Below are positions 9,515 through 17,935 of a stretch of DNA of 64,000 nt, one piece after another. The stretch is from JAGSPQ01 sp038206395 (GTDB lineage: Bacteria; Myxococcota; Myxococcia; Myxococcales; Myxococcaceae). The notes under the pieces were generated by a model that worked only from the letters and a program-made list of their open reading frames with translations, was not told where the DNA came from and did not search any database. Where the stretch lies: contig JBBRAX010000001.1 of the NCBI GenBank assembly GCA_038206395.1, positions 1 through 64,000 of the forward strand, given 5' to 3'. Made by a program: the position numbers and the translations under genes. Numbering within the stretch: position 1 is the stretch's first letter; each line of letters begins with the position of its first letter.

Positions 9515-10243
9515 ATGGGATTACTGGATTTTCTAGGTGGGGGCACAGCGGCCGACAAGGCCTCGAAGCTCAAGGCGAAGGTGACGCAGAAGTACGGCGA
9601 CCCGGCGACGCGGCAGAAGGCGATCAGCCAGCTGGGCGAGCTGAAGACGCCCGAGGCCGTCGCGGTGCTGATGCACAGGTTTACGCTCACCGTTGATCCT
9701 CACACCACCGACGCCGACGAGAAGGGCCACGTCTTCGAGATCATCTGCGGGCTCGAAGGCGACGCCGTGCAGCCGGTGAAGGACTTCTTGAAGCGCACCG
9801 ACACCGCGAGCTCGTGGGCGCTGAAGGTGCTGGAAGAGATTCTGAAGCCCGAAGACGTGATCGGCGTCGCGTGCGACGAGCTCAAGCGCCTGGGCGCCGA
9901 GTACACGCGCGACCCCGAGAAGAAGGTGGTGCTGATTCACTACCTCGACGGGAAGACCGACCCCCGCATCGCCGACGTCATCGTGCCGCTGCTGCACGAC
10001 ATGTCCGACGACGTGAAGATGGCGGCGCTCAACAACCTGGCGTCGCGGAAGTATGGGCCGGCGCGCGAGAAGATGCTCGAGCTGCTGGTCGCTGAAGAGA
10101 CGGGCAAGCGCGTGCAGGTGGCGGCGATCGAAGCGATTGCGGCCAGCGAGTTTACGGTGCAGGGCTTCCGCGAGAAGGCTGAGAAGCGCCTTGGCGAAGG
10201 CTGGCACCTCGACAAGTCCGGAGCGTTGAAGAAGCGCGGGTGA
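9515..10243 (+). CDS. HEAT-repeat-type alpha-helical protein
   Basis: The 242-residue protein has no signal peptide. It contains repeated helical pairs of HEAT/armadillo type, clearest at LGELKTPEAVAVLMHRF and at DMSDDVKMAALNNLASRKYGPAREKMLELL. Such proteins act as binding scaffolds. It starts 24 bases behind the J-protein gene, with AGAGAG before the ATG, and its stop overlaps the start of the kinase-like gene (GTGA), so the three probably form an operon. Partner unknown. Confidence 0.8.
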   Translation: MGLLDFLGGGTAADKASKLKAKVTQKYGDPATRQKAISQLGELKTPEAVAVLMHRFTLTVDPHTTDADEKGHVFEIICGLEGDAVQPVKDFLKRTDTASSWALKVLEEILKPEDVIGVACDELKRLGAEYTRDPEKKVVLIHYLDGKTDPRIADVIVPLLHDMSDDVKMAALNNLASRKYGPAREKMLELLVAEETGKRVQVAAIEAIAASEFTVQGFREKAEKRLGEGWHLDKSGALKKRG

Positions 10244-11070
10244 AGCGGCTCGAGTCCCACGCGAAGTGCAAGCGTGCGCTCGAGGCGTTGTCGGATTCGG
10301 CGTTGATCGCCGCGGTCGCGCGGGCGGCGCCGCTGGGGCGGGGCATCGGCGGCACGGTCTGCGCGATGCCGGTCGAAGGCGGCGAGGTGTTCGTCAAGAC
10401 GGTGCGGCTCACTGCGCTGGAACAGGCGAACCCGCAGTCGACGGCGAACCTCTTCGGGCTGCCGCTGCGCTACCAGTACGGCCTGAGCTCGGCTGGCTTT
10501 GGCGCGTGGCGCGAGCTCGCGGCGCACCAACTGACCACCGGGTGGGTCACGTCGGGCGCGCACCCGGCCTTTCCTTTGCTGCACCACTGGCGCGTGTTGC
10601 CGCGCGAGCCCGAGGAAAACCCCGCGCTCGAAAGGCAAGTGATCGCATGGGGAGGCGACCTGAAGATCCGCAACCGGCTCGCAGCGATGGAAGCGGCGAC
10701 GCAGAGCGTGGTGCTCTTCCTCGAACGGTTTCCGCAGGACCTTCGCAGCCTGCTGATCGAGGGCACGCCTGACTGGGTCGAGCCCGCGCTGCTCGACGTC
10801 ACCGCGTTCCTTTCGAGCAAGGGCTTCGTGCACTTCGACGCGCACTTCCAGAACCTCGTCACCGACGGGAAGGCGCTGTACCTCACTGACTTCGGGCAGG
10901 CGCTGTCGGAGGACTTCACGCTGACGCCCGAAGAAAGGGAGTTTCTGAACCGGCACCTGCAGTTCGATCGCACCTACGCGCAGGCGAAGCTCTTCGCGAT
11001 GACCCGCGAGCCGCACCTGGCAAACGCAGCGACGCAGATCAACCGGCTGTTCGCGTCTCTCAAAGCCTAG
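10240..11070 (+). CDS. Small protein-kinase-fold protein
   Basis: The 276-residue cytoplasmic protein carries the main kinase landmarks: a Gly-rich loop GRGIGGTV, a likely ATP-contacting lysine in VFVKTVRL, a catalytic-loop variant HFDAHFQN (H-x-D-x4-N) and the metal-binding DFG in LTDFGQAL. It could be an aminoglycoside-phosphotransferase-like or Ser/Thr kinase; the substrate cannot be told. It starts at a GTG that overlaps the upstream TGA, indicating translational coupling to the HEAT-repeat gene. Confidence 0.7.
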   Translation: MKRLESHAKCKRALEALSDSALIAAVARAAPLGRGIGGTVCAMPVEGGEVFVKTVRLTALEQANPQSTANLFGLPLRYQYGLSSAGFGAWRELAAHQLTTGWVTSGAHPAFPLLHHWRVLPREPEENPALERQVIAWGGDLKIRNRLAAMEAATQSVVLFLERFPQDLRSLLIEGTPDWVEPALLDVTAFLSSKGFVHFDAHFQNLVTDGKALYLTDFGQALSEDFTLTPEEREFLNRHLQFDRTYAQAKLFAMTREPHLANAATQINRLFASLKA

Positions 11071-11071
11071 G

Positions 11072-12409
11072 ATGCGCGCGCCCATGCGCCCTGCCCTGTT
11101 GATCGGCTGTCTGCTGCTGGGTTGCTCTTCCGTGCCGTCTTCCGTCGATGCGGGGCTGGACGCGGGCGAGCCCGAAGTGACGCCCGTCGAGCTCTGCAAT
11201 CGGTTGGCGATCGCGCGCTGCGGGCTCTTGTCGCGTTGCTACGCCGCTTTCGCGCAGCGGGGTTTCGCCGGCTGCTCGGACGTCGAGCGCGAGACGTGCC
11301 TGGCTGGGTACGAGGCGCTGCGTCCGGCTTTCGAAGGCAAGCGCGTGGCGATCGACGGCGCGCGGCTGGGTGGGTGCGAAGCACGAATGAAGAGCAGCAG
11401 CTGCCCTCCGACCTTTCCGCCGTCGTACTCGGCGATCGCCGCACACCCGTTTTCCGACTGCGACCTCGAGACGGGCCTGCTGACCGGAAAGGTCGTCAGC
11501 GGCCAGACCTGCGCGACCGCCGTCGAGTGCGAGCCGGGCAGCGTGTGCATCAAGCCGGGCGGCGTCTGCAAGGGCACGTGCTCGAAGTGGCCGCAGGTGG
11601 GCGAGGCGTGCAGCTTCGGTTGCGAGCCGGGCCTGATCTGCGACAACGATCGCTGCGCCGCCGCGCGGACCACGGGCCAGACGTGCGCCAGCAGTCGCGA
11701 GTGCGCGCCCGACCTGATCTGCAACGGCACCTGCCGCGCGCGCTCGAAGGCGGGCGAGGCGTGCGCGTTCGACGCGAACCGGCTGTCGACCTGCGACCCC
11801 GGCCTCGCCTGCGACGTCACGCCCTTCGTGATGGGAGTCTTCGGCAAGTGCGTCGTCCCCCAGCCGCTCAACGGCCGCTGCCAGTTTCACTGGTCATGCG
11901 CGTCTGGGCTCGTCTGCGCGGATCTCGACTTCACCGGTTTTCCCAGCAACGCCCCGACACCTGGCTTCTGCCGTTTGCCGGGCGAGCCCGGAACCAATTG
12001 CCCGGCGACGACGTACCAGACGTTCGTGGGAGATCAATGTGGAGCAGGCACGGTGTGCAGCAACGACCTTCGCAAATGCACGGCGCTGCCGAAGAAGAGC
12101 GAGGCGTGCACGCCGTCGACCCAGTCGTGCGCGGGCGTCGGCATCTACTGCAAGCCCAGCGGCTCGGGAGACACCGGCCTCTGCACTGGCCCCGTCGGCA
12201 ACGGCGATCGCTGCGCTTTCGAGATCGACGCCACCCGCCGCGTCTCGGTGCCGTGCGCGACGGGCTACTGCGACACCGTCAGCACGTTCAGCTGCCAGCC
12301 GCCCGTGAAGGCGAACGGGAGTCTGTGCGAGCAGAACGGCGAGTGTCAGTCAGGCCGGTGCGCCGTTCAACAAGACCGTTCGCTGCGCTGCGCGCAGGCG
12401 TGCAACTAG
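11072..12409 (+). CDS. Cys-rich lipoprotein
   Basis: Function unknown. The 445-residue protein begins with a lipoprotein signal ending LLLGCSS. The mature part has an N-terminal helical segment (VELCNRLAIARCGLLSRCYAAF) typical of a family of myxobacterial secreted proteins, then many C-x(5-12)-C modules of Dickkopf type, such as CATAVECEPGSVC and CASSRECAPDLIC. It is likely disulfide-rich and anchored at the outer membrane. The alternative ATG at 11084 has a better upstream GGA and would also give a full signal. Confidence 0.8.
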   Translation: MRAPMRPALLIGCLLLGCSSVPSSVDAGLDAGEPEVTPVELCNRLAIARCGLLSRCYAAFAQRGFAGCSDVERETCLAGYEALRPAFEGKRVAIDGARLGGCEARMKSSSCPPTFPPSYSAIAAHPFSDCDLETGLLTGKVVSGQTCATAVECEPGSVCIKPGGVCKGTCSKWPQVGEACSFGCEPGLICDNDRCAAARTTGQTCASSRECAPDLICNGTCRARSKAGEACAFDANRLSTCDPGLACDVTPFVMGVFGKCVVPQPLNGRCQFHWSCASGLVCADLDFTGFPSNAPTPGFCRLPGEPGTNCPATTYQTFVGDQCGAGTVCSNDLRKCTALPKKSEACTPSTQSCAGVGIYCKPSGSGDTGLCTGPVGNGDRCAFEIDATRRVSVPCATGYCDTVSTFSCQPPVKANGSLCEQNGECQSGRCAVQQDRSLRCAQACN

Positions 12410-12426
12410 TCCACCAGGGGAAGCCG

Positions 12427-14619
12427 ATGACCGTGACGTCGCAGCTCGAGGCCGTGACCGTGTATGCCAGTGGCGCCGTATGCACCCGCCGCGCGAAGGT
12501 CGACGCGCCGCCCGAACCCACGCGGCAGATTCGAATCACAGGCTTGCCGCTGTCGTTGCGGGCCACATCGCTGCGGGCGCGGGTTCTCTCGGGCGGCGAG
12601 GGCCTTCGCGTGCTCGACGTTCGCGCGGGCTTCGAGGTGCAGCTGGCCGAAGAGGTCGATGTGCCGGTCGAACAAAAGGCGCTCGAGGCCGCCGAGGCCG
12701 AGGTCTCGCGGCTCGAGCAGGTGCAGGCGCGGCTGGTGAAAGAAGCGCAAGAGCTGGGCGCGCTGCGGCCGTCGTTTCCGGTTCAGAAAAAAGGGGAACC
12801 GCCGCGCACGGCTCCCGTCGACGCGATGCTGGGGTTGGCGGACTTCGTCGATCGCGAGCTGGAGACCCGCAATGGTCGGCTGCGGAAGCTCGAGCAGGAG
12901 CTGACTGACGCGCGCAACGAGGCACAGCTTCGCCGCCGGCGGCTGCACGAGGCGTCGACGACGAACCGCACCGAACGGGCGCGCCTGAGCCGCAGCGCGG
13001 TGGTGATGCTGTCGGCCGAGCACTCGCAGGCGTTGGAGCTCGCGGTCGAATACCAGGTGCCCGGCGCGCGCTGGGTGCCGAACTACGAGCTGCGCCTCGA
13101 CAAGTCGATGAATGGCGGCGGCTTGAAGATGAGGGCGTCGGTCGCGCAGCACACCGGTGAAGACTGGATCAACGTCGCGCTGTCGCTGTCGACCGCGCAG
13201 CTCGACCGCCGCACCGACCTGCCCGAGCTACGGGCGATGAAGATCGGGCGCAGCCAGCCTCCCCCTCCGCGGCCGGGCTGGCGGGAGCCTCCGCCGGGGC
13301 TCGACGAGCTCTTTGAAGGCTACGACGAGGCGATGGGCGGGCGTCCGCCGGTGGGCATGCCCCCGCCGCCTCCCAAAGCGGCTGCGCCCCGCGACTTTGC
13401 TGATGGGGCCGCGCCCGAACGATCGATGAAGAAGCGAGCGGCCAGGAGCACGCCGCCGCCCGGAATGCCGCAGAGTGCTCCGGCGCCGGCTCCGTCGATG
13501 GCGCGGATGTCGGTGATGGCGCCGATGGCAATGCCGGTGGCCGCTGCAAAGGGAGGAGGCGGTGTGTTCGGCGCGATCGGCAACATGGTGGGCGGCCGCG
13601 GTGGGGCACGCAGCCACGACGCCCGACGCGAAGAAGCGGCCATGCCGGAGGCCGACATGGCGATGGACGACGAGGTCGGCGAGGCGCCCTCGGGCGCGAT
13701 GGCGATGCCTGCGGAAGCGCCCGCGCCCGAGCTCGTGCCGGACCACGCGTTGATGGACTACGACCGTCTGCAGATGCAGCCTTCGACCGACGGCGGTGGT
13801 CCGCGCGGCCGGCTGAAGCGCGGCTCCGACTGGCAGTTCGCCTTCGTCTCGTCGGTGTCGGTGCAGGTCGACATCGTCACCGCAGTATTGATGAAGGCGC
13901 AGCGCGAGGCAGGCGAGGTCGAGAACCTGACGTTGCCGCACCACGCGTCAGCCGTGCGCGCGTCGGCGGCGGCCTTCGATTACCGCTTCGAGTGCGAGTC
14001 GAAGGTCGAAGTGCCTTCGACGGGCCGGTGGTCGCTGGTGCCGGTGATGACGGCGCAGGTCGGTTTGAACGCGGGGTACACCTGCGTGCCTTCCGTCGAG
14101 CCGAAGGTGTACCGGGTGCTGAAGGTCGCGAACAAGTCTCCGCACGCGCTGCTGCAGGGCCCCGTCGACGTGTCGGTGGGCGACGAGTTTCTGATGACGA
14201 CGCAGCTGCCGACGATCGCTCCGAGAGGCGAAGAGGCGCGGCTGGGCCTTGGGGTCGAAGAGGCGCTGAAGGTCGCGCGGAAGACGCAGTTCAAGGAGAC
14301 GACGGGAGGCCTGCTGGGTGGTTCGACCGTATTGCCACACGAGATCGAGATCGAGGTCAGCAACCGGCTGTCCCACCCCGCGGCGATCGAGATTCGCGAA
14401 AGGGTCCCCGTGTCGCGCGACGACGACGTGAAGGTCGAAGAGGCGTCGGTGAAGCCGCCCTGGGAAAAGGACGAGAAGATCCGCGACGGGGTTCAGACCG
14501 ATGGCGCGCGCCGCTGGCTGGTGACGGTGGGCGCTGGCGAGAAGGCGACGGTGGTGGCGCAGTTCAACATCAAGATGCCTTCCGACAAGATGCTCATCGG
14601 CGGCAACCGGAGGGTGTGA
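12427..14619 (+). CDS. DUF4139 (MuiA-like) protein, first of a tandem pair
   Basis: The 730-residue protein belongs to the mucoidy-inhibitor MuiA-like / DUF4139 group, whose biochemical role is unknown. The N-terminal DUF4140-type domain begins with EAVTVYASGAVCTRRA, and a coiled-coil stretch lies around residues 80-185. The DUF4139 region starts at YQVPGARWVPNYELRLD. It is interrupted by a low-complexity Pro/Met/Ala-rich insertion at roughly residues 275-450 and resumes to the C terminus. No signal peptide is evident. The start was chosen at the ATG behind AGGGGA (18 bases after the preceding gene); the long open frame upstream is a shadow of the lipoprotein gene. Confidence 0.85.
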   Translation: MTVTSQLEAVTVYASGAVCTRRAKVDAPPEPTRQIRITGLPLSLRATSLRARVLSGGEGLRVLDVRAGFEVQLAEEVDVPVEQKALEAAEAEVSRLEQVQARLVKEAQELGALRPSFPVQKKGEPPRTAPVDAMLGLADFVDRELETRNGRLRKLEQELTDARNEAQLRRRRLHEASTTNRTERARLSRSAVVMLSAEHSQALELAVEYQVPGARWVPNYELRLDKSMNGGGLKMRASVAQHTGEDWINVALSLSTAQLDRRTDLPELRAMKIGRSQPPPPRPGWREPPPGLDELFEGYDEAMGGRPPVGMPPPPPKAAAPRDFADGAAPERSMKKRAARSTPPPGMPQSAPAPAPSMARMSVMAPMAMPVAAAKGGGGVFGAIGNMVGGRGGARSHDARREEAAMPEADMAMDDEVGEAPSGAMAMPAEAPAPELVPDHALMDYDRLQMQPSTDGGGPRGRLKRGSDWQFAFVSSVSVQVDIVTAVLMKAQREAGEVENLTLPHHASAVRASAAAFDYRFECESKVEVPSTGRWSLVPVMTAQVGLNAGYTCVPSVEPKVYRVLKVANKSPHALLQGPVDVSVGDEFLMTTQLPTIAPRGEEARLGLGVEEALKVARKTQFKETTGGLLGGSTVLPHEIEIEVSNRLSHPAAIEIRERVPVSRDDDVKVEEASVKPPWEKDEKIRDGVQTDGARRWLVTVGAGEKATVVAQFNIKMPSDKMLIGGNRRV

Positions 14620-14622
14620 GCG

Positions 14623-16158
14623 ATGCTGATTCCCTTGCCCGTCACGAAGGTCACCTGCATGGAAGACCGCGCCCAGATCGAGAGGCGCGGCGAGCCTCAG
14701 CTACCGGCTGGCACGCACCAGCTCAAGGTCCACGACGTCTCGCCGCTGGCGGTCGAGCGCTCCTTGAGAGTGGAGGTCACCGGTGGACGGCTGATCGACG
14801 CGAAGCTGGTGCGCCGCTGGCACGAAGCGCCGAAAGGCGGAGTCGCCGCGGACGCGAGCGGGCTGAAGAAGAAGGCCCACACGCTGGAGCTCGAGCTTCG
14901 CGCCTGTGCCGACGACCTCGCGCGGCTGACCGTGCGCCGCGAGCTGGTGTCGAAGGCCCGGGCCGAGATCTACCGCGAGATCCAGGAATCGGCGGGCGCC
15001 GGACAGACGGACCCCGCGGCGTGGAGCCAGCGGCTGGCCCAGGTGGGCGCGCAGCTTCAGACCGTCGAAGAGACGCTGCGCACCCTCGGCCTCCACCAGG
15101 TCTGGCTGCAGCACAGGGTGCGCGAGGCGAGCCAGGCGCTGGCGATCAGCGAGCAGCGGCCCACGTCGCTGAAGTGCGCGCTCGAGCTCACCGTAGAAAG
15201 CCCGGGCGGCAAGGCAGCGATTCGCGCGACGTACCTGGCGCCGTGCGCCGTCTGGCGCCCGGCGTACCGCGCGAGCTTGAGCGCCGACACCGTGAAGCTC
15301 GAGAGCGAAGCCATCGTCTGGCAGAGCACCGGCGAGGCGTGGACTGACATCGAGCTGCTGTGCTCGACCGCGCGCCCGACGCTGGGCACCACGCCGCCCG
15401 TACTGACGCCAGATCTGATCGGCAGCCGGCCCAAGCGCGCCGAAGAGAAGAAGGTCGTCGACGTGGCGGTGCGCGAAGAAGTGATTCAGTCGTCCGGAGA
15501 AGGCGGCGTCGCGGCGGCCGCCTCGATGCCGGGGCTCGACGATGGCGGCGAGACGCGGCTGCTCAAGGCGCTGGCGAAGGTGTCGATTCCTTCCGATGGC
15601 CAGCCCCACCGGGTGCCGCTGTCTTCCTTCGATGCGAAGGCAAAGCTCGAGCGGCTGTGCACCCCCGAGCTGTCGCCGCTGATCTCGATGGTGGCGAAGT
15701 TCCCGAACGCCGGCCCCAACGTGCTGCTGGCGGGCCCGGTCGACCTGCTTCGTCAAAGCGGCTTCGTCGGCCGCGCCCAGCTGAAGTTCGCTGGCCAGAA
15801 TGAGACCGTCGTTCTGTCTTTCGGAAGCGAAGACGGCCTGCGCGTGGTGCGAAAGGTCGACGAGAAGCGCGAAGAGGCGCGAATCACCGGCCGAAAGACG
15901 ACCACGAAAACCGTGACGCTGTTCGTCTCGAACGCCAGCGCGGAGGCCGCGAAGGTGGTGCTGGAAGAACGGATTCCGGTCAGCGAAGTGAAGGAGGTCG
16001 AGATCCAGGTGCTGCAGAAGGAGTCGTCGCCCGGGTGGCCCGCCGCGGCCAGCAAAGACGGGCTGGTTCGCATCGAGCTTGACCTCGCTGCCAACTCGCA
16101 ACAGGAAGCGAAGTTCGTCTGGGAGCTGCAGGCGGGCTCGAAGGTCGCCGGGCTCTAA
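14623..16158 (+). CDS. DUF4139 (MuiA-like) protein, second of a tandem pair
   Basis: A 511-residue paralogue of the preceding product with the same layout: a DUF4140-like N terminus (VTKVTCMEDRAQIERRG), a coiled coil around residues 75-185, and a DUF4139 C-terminal half from YLAPCAVWRPAYRASL. It lacks the Pro/Met-rich insertion. The ATG follows the upstream stop by three bases. The two may form a heteromer, which is inference from pairing only. Confidence 0.85.
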   Translation: MLIPLPVTKVTCMEDRAQIERRGEPQLPAGTHQLKVHDVSPLAVERSLRVEVTGGRLIDAKLVRRWHEAPKGGVAADASGLKKKAHTLELELRACADDLARLTVRRELVSKARAEIYREIQESAGAGQTDPAAWSQRLAQVGAQLQTVEETLRTLGLHQVWLQHRVREASQALAISEQRPTSLKCALELTVESPGGKAAIRATYLAPCAVWRPAYRASLSADTVKLESEAIVWQSTGEAWTDIELLCSTARPTLGTTPPVLTPDLIGSRPKRAEEKKVVDVAVREEVIQSSGEGGVAAAASMPGLDDGGETRLLKALAKVSIPSDGQPHRVPLSSFDAKAKLERLCTPELSPLISMVAKFPNAGPNVLLAGPVDLLRQSGFVGRAQLKFAGQNETVVLSFGSEDGLRVVRKVDEKREEARITGRKTTTKTVTLFVSNASAEAAKVVLEERIPVSEVKEVEIQVLQKESSPGWPAAASKDGLVRIELDLAANSQQEAKFVWELQAGSKVAGL

Positions 16159-16178
16159 CGCAACGAAAGAGAGGCAAC

Positions 16179-17897
16179 GTGAGCAGCGCACTGACGCAGT
16201 ACCGAGATGCATTCGTCCAGGCGATCGCCGCCGCGCTTGGCCAGCGCCCGGAAGAAGTCGACCTGCAGGTGAAGCCCGCCGCCGACCCCGCGCATGGAGA
16301 CTTCAGCTTCGCAACCTTTGCGCTCGCCAAGGCGCTGAAGAAGGCGCCGCCCGCGATCGCCGCCGAGACCGCGAAGGGCATCGCCTTGCCCGGCCTCGAG
16401 GTGAAGGCCACCGGGCCGTACGTGAACGCGCGCATCCTCGCGATGCCGTTCACCCAGCAGGTGCTCGACGGCGTGCGCAAGGCAGGCCCGTCGTACGGCG
16501 AAGGCACCACCGGGGCGGGCCACACGGTGGTCATCGACTACTCGTCGCCGAACATCGCGAAGCCGATCGCCTTCCACCACATCCGTTCGACCGCCATCGG
16601 CCACGCGATCGCGAACCTCTATCGATCGCAGGGGTGGAAGGTCGAAGGCATCAACTACCTCGGCGACTGGGGCAAGCAGTTCGGCCTCGTCGCGGTGGGC
16701 TTCGCGGAATACGGCGACCTGGCCAAGGCGAACGACGTCGGCCACCTGGTCGAGGTCTACGTGAAGGCAAGCAAGCGCGCCGAGGCCGAGCCGGCTTTCG
16801 ACGAGAAGGCGCGCGACTTCTTCCGCCGCATGGAAGCCGGCGACGCCGCCGCGCTCGCGACGTGGCAGCAGTTCCGCCAGACATCGCTTCAAGACTTCCA
16901 GAAGGTCTACGGCCGCCTCGGCATCGCCTTCGAGCACTACGAGGGCGAGAGCAGGTACCAGGGGAAGATGGACGCGGTGATCGACGAGATCACGAAGACC
17001 GTCGGCACCCGCTTGTCCGACGGAGCGCTGATCGTCGACATGCCCTACGCCGAAGGCGAGCCGCCCGTGTTGCTGAAGAAGAACGACGGGTCGACGCTGT
17101 ACGCCACGCGCGATCTCGCCGCGGCCATCGATCGCTACGAGCGCTTCAAGTTCACCCGATCGCTGTACGTCGTCGCGGCCGACCAGTCGCTGCACTTCCG
17201 GCAGTTCTTCGCGGTGCTCGCGAAGATGGGGAAGCCCTGGGCTGACAAGCTGACCCACGTCGCCTTCGGGCGCGTGAAGGGCATGAGCACCCGACGAGGA
17301 AACCTCGAGATGCTCAGCGGAGTGCTCGACGAGGCGCACGCGCGGGCCGCCGAGGTCGTGCAGGCGAACATCGCCGAAGGCCGCATCGAGACCACCGACG
17401 CGGACGCGCTGGCCGAGCAGATCGGCGTAGGCGCGGTCATCTTTGGCGATCTCAAGAACCGCCGCGTCACCGACTACGAGTTCGACTGGGAACAGGTGCT
17501 GAAGTTCGAGGGCCACACCGGCCCTTACCTGCAGTACGCCCACGCGCGCGCCTGCAACATCATCCGCAAGGGCGAGGGCGTGCCGGCTTCGTTCGATGCG
17601 GCGCTGCTGACCCTGCCGGAAGAACAGGCCCTGGTTCGCGAAGTGGCCCGCTTCCCGCTGGTCACCTTCGAGGCGGCCGAGGCGAACGAGCCGTCGATCG
17701 TGTCGCGCTACCTGCTCGACCTCGCTGCCGCGTTCAGCCGCTGGTACACGATGGGCAACCAGCAGCGAGAGGCGCGGGTGTTGATCGAGGACAACGTTCC
17801 GCTACGGGCGGCCCGGCTGGCGCTCACCGACACGGTGCGGGTGACGCTCCACAACGGGCTGCACCTGCTGGGCGTGGCGACTCCCGAACGGATGTAG
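16179..17897 (+). CDS. argS: Arginyl-tRNA synthetase
   Basis: A 572-residue class I synthetase that charges tRNA-Arg. The N-terminal additional domain is at residues about 1-95. The catalytic core begins at DYSSPNIAKPI; the HIGH-equivalent segment reads AFHHIRSTAIG (131-141), so the canonical first His-x-Gly-His is altered. The KMSK-equivalent reads KGMSTRRGN. The C-terminal anticodon-binding domain contains FEGHTGPYLQYAHARA, a strong ArgRS signature. The GTG start has GAGAGG at good spacing. Confidence 0.95.
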   Translation: MSSALTQYRDAFVQAIAAALGQRPEEVDLQVKPAADPAHGDFSFATFALAKALKKAPPAIAAETAKGIALPGLEVKATGPYVNARILAMPFTQQVLDGVRKAGPSYGEGTTGAGHTVVIDYSSPNIAKPIAFHHIRSTAIGHAIANLYRSQGWKVEGINYLGDWGKQFGLVAVGFAEYGDLAKANDVGHLVEVYVKASKRAEAEPAFDEKARDFFRRMEAGDAAALATWQQFRQTSLQDFQKVYGRLGIAFEHYEGESRYQGKMDAVIDEITKTVGTRLSDGALIVDMPYAEGEPPVLLKKNDGSTLYATRDLAAAIDRYERFKFTRSLYVVAADQSLHFRQFFAVLAKMGKPWADKLTHVAFGRVKGMSTRRGNLEMLSGVLDEAHARAAEVVQANIAEGRIETTDADALAEQIGVGAVIFGDLKNRRVTDYEFDWEQVLKFEGHTGPYLQYAHARACNIIRKGEGVPASFDAALLTLPEEQALVREVARFPLVTFEAAEANEPSIVSRYLLDLAAAFSRWYTMGNQQREARVLIEDNVPLRAARLALTDTVRVTLHNGLHLLGVATPERM

Positions 17898-17912
17898 CGG
17901 TGCCTCTTGTCG

Positions 17913-17932
17913 CCTGGAACCGTGATTCCAGG
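17913..17932. terminator. Hairpin between convergent genes
   Basis: CCTGGAA (17913-17919) and TTCCAGG (17926-17932) form a perfect 7-bp stem with a 6-base loop in the 38-base gap between the argS stop and the stop of the convergent cyclase gene. There is no T tract on either side, so it may protect or end transcripts from both directions only weakly. Confidence 0.4.
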
Positions 17933-17935
17933 GGA

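Noticed and set aside
11122..12426. Upstream extension of the first DUF4139 gene to over 1,100 residues
   Set aside because: The extension overlaps the Cys-rich lipoprotein in another frame and is Arg-rich nonsense. A good ribosome binding site precedes the ATG at 12427.
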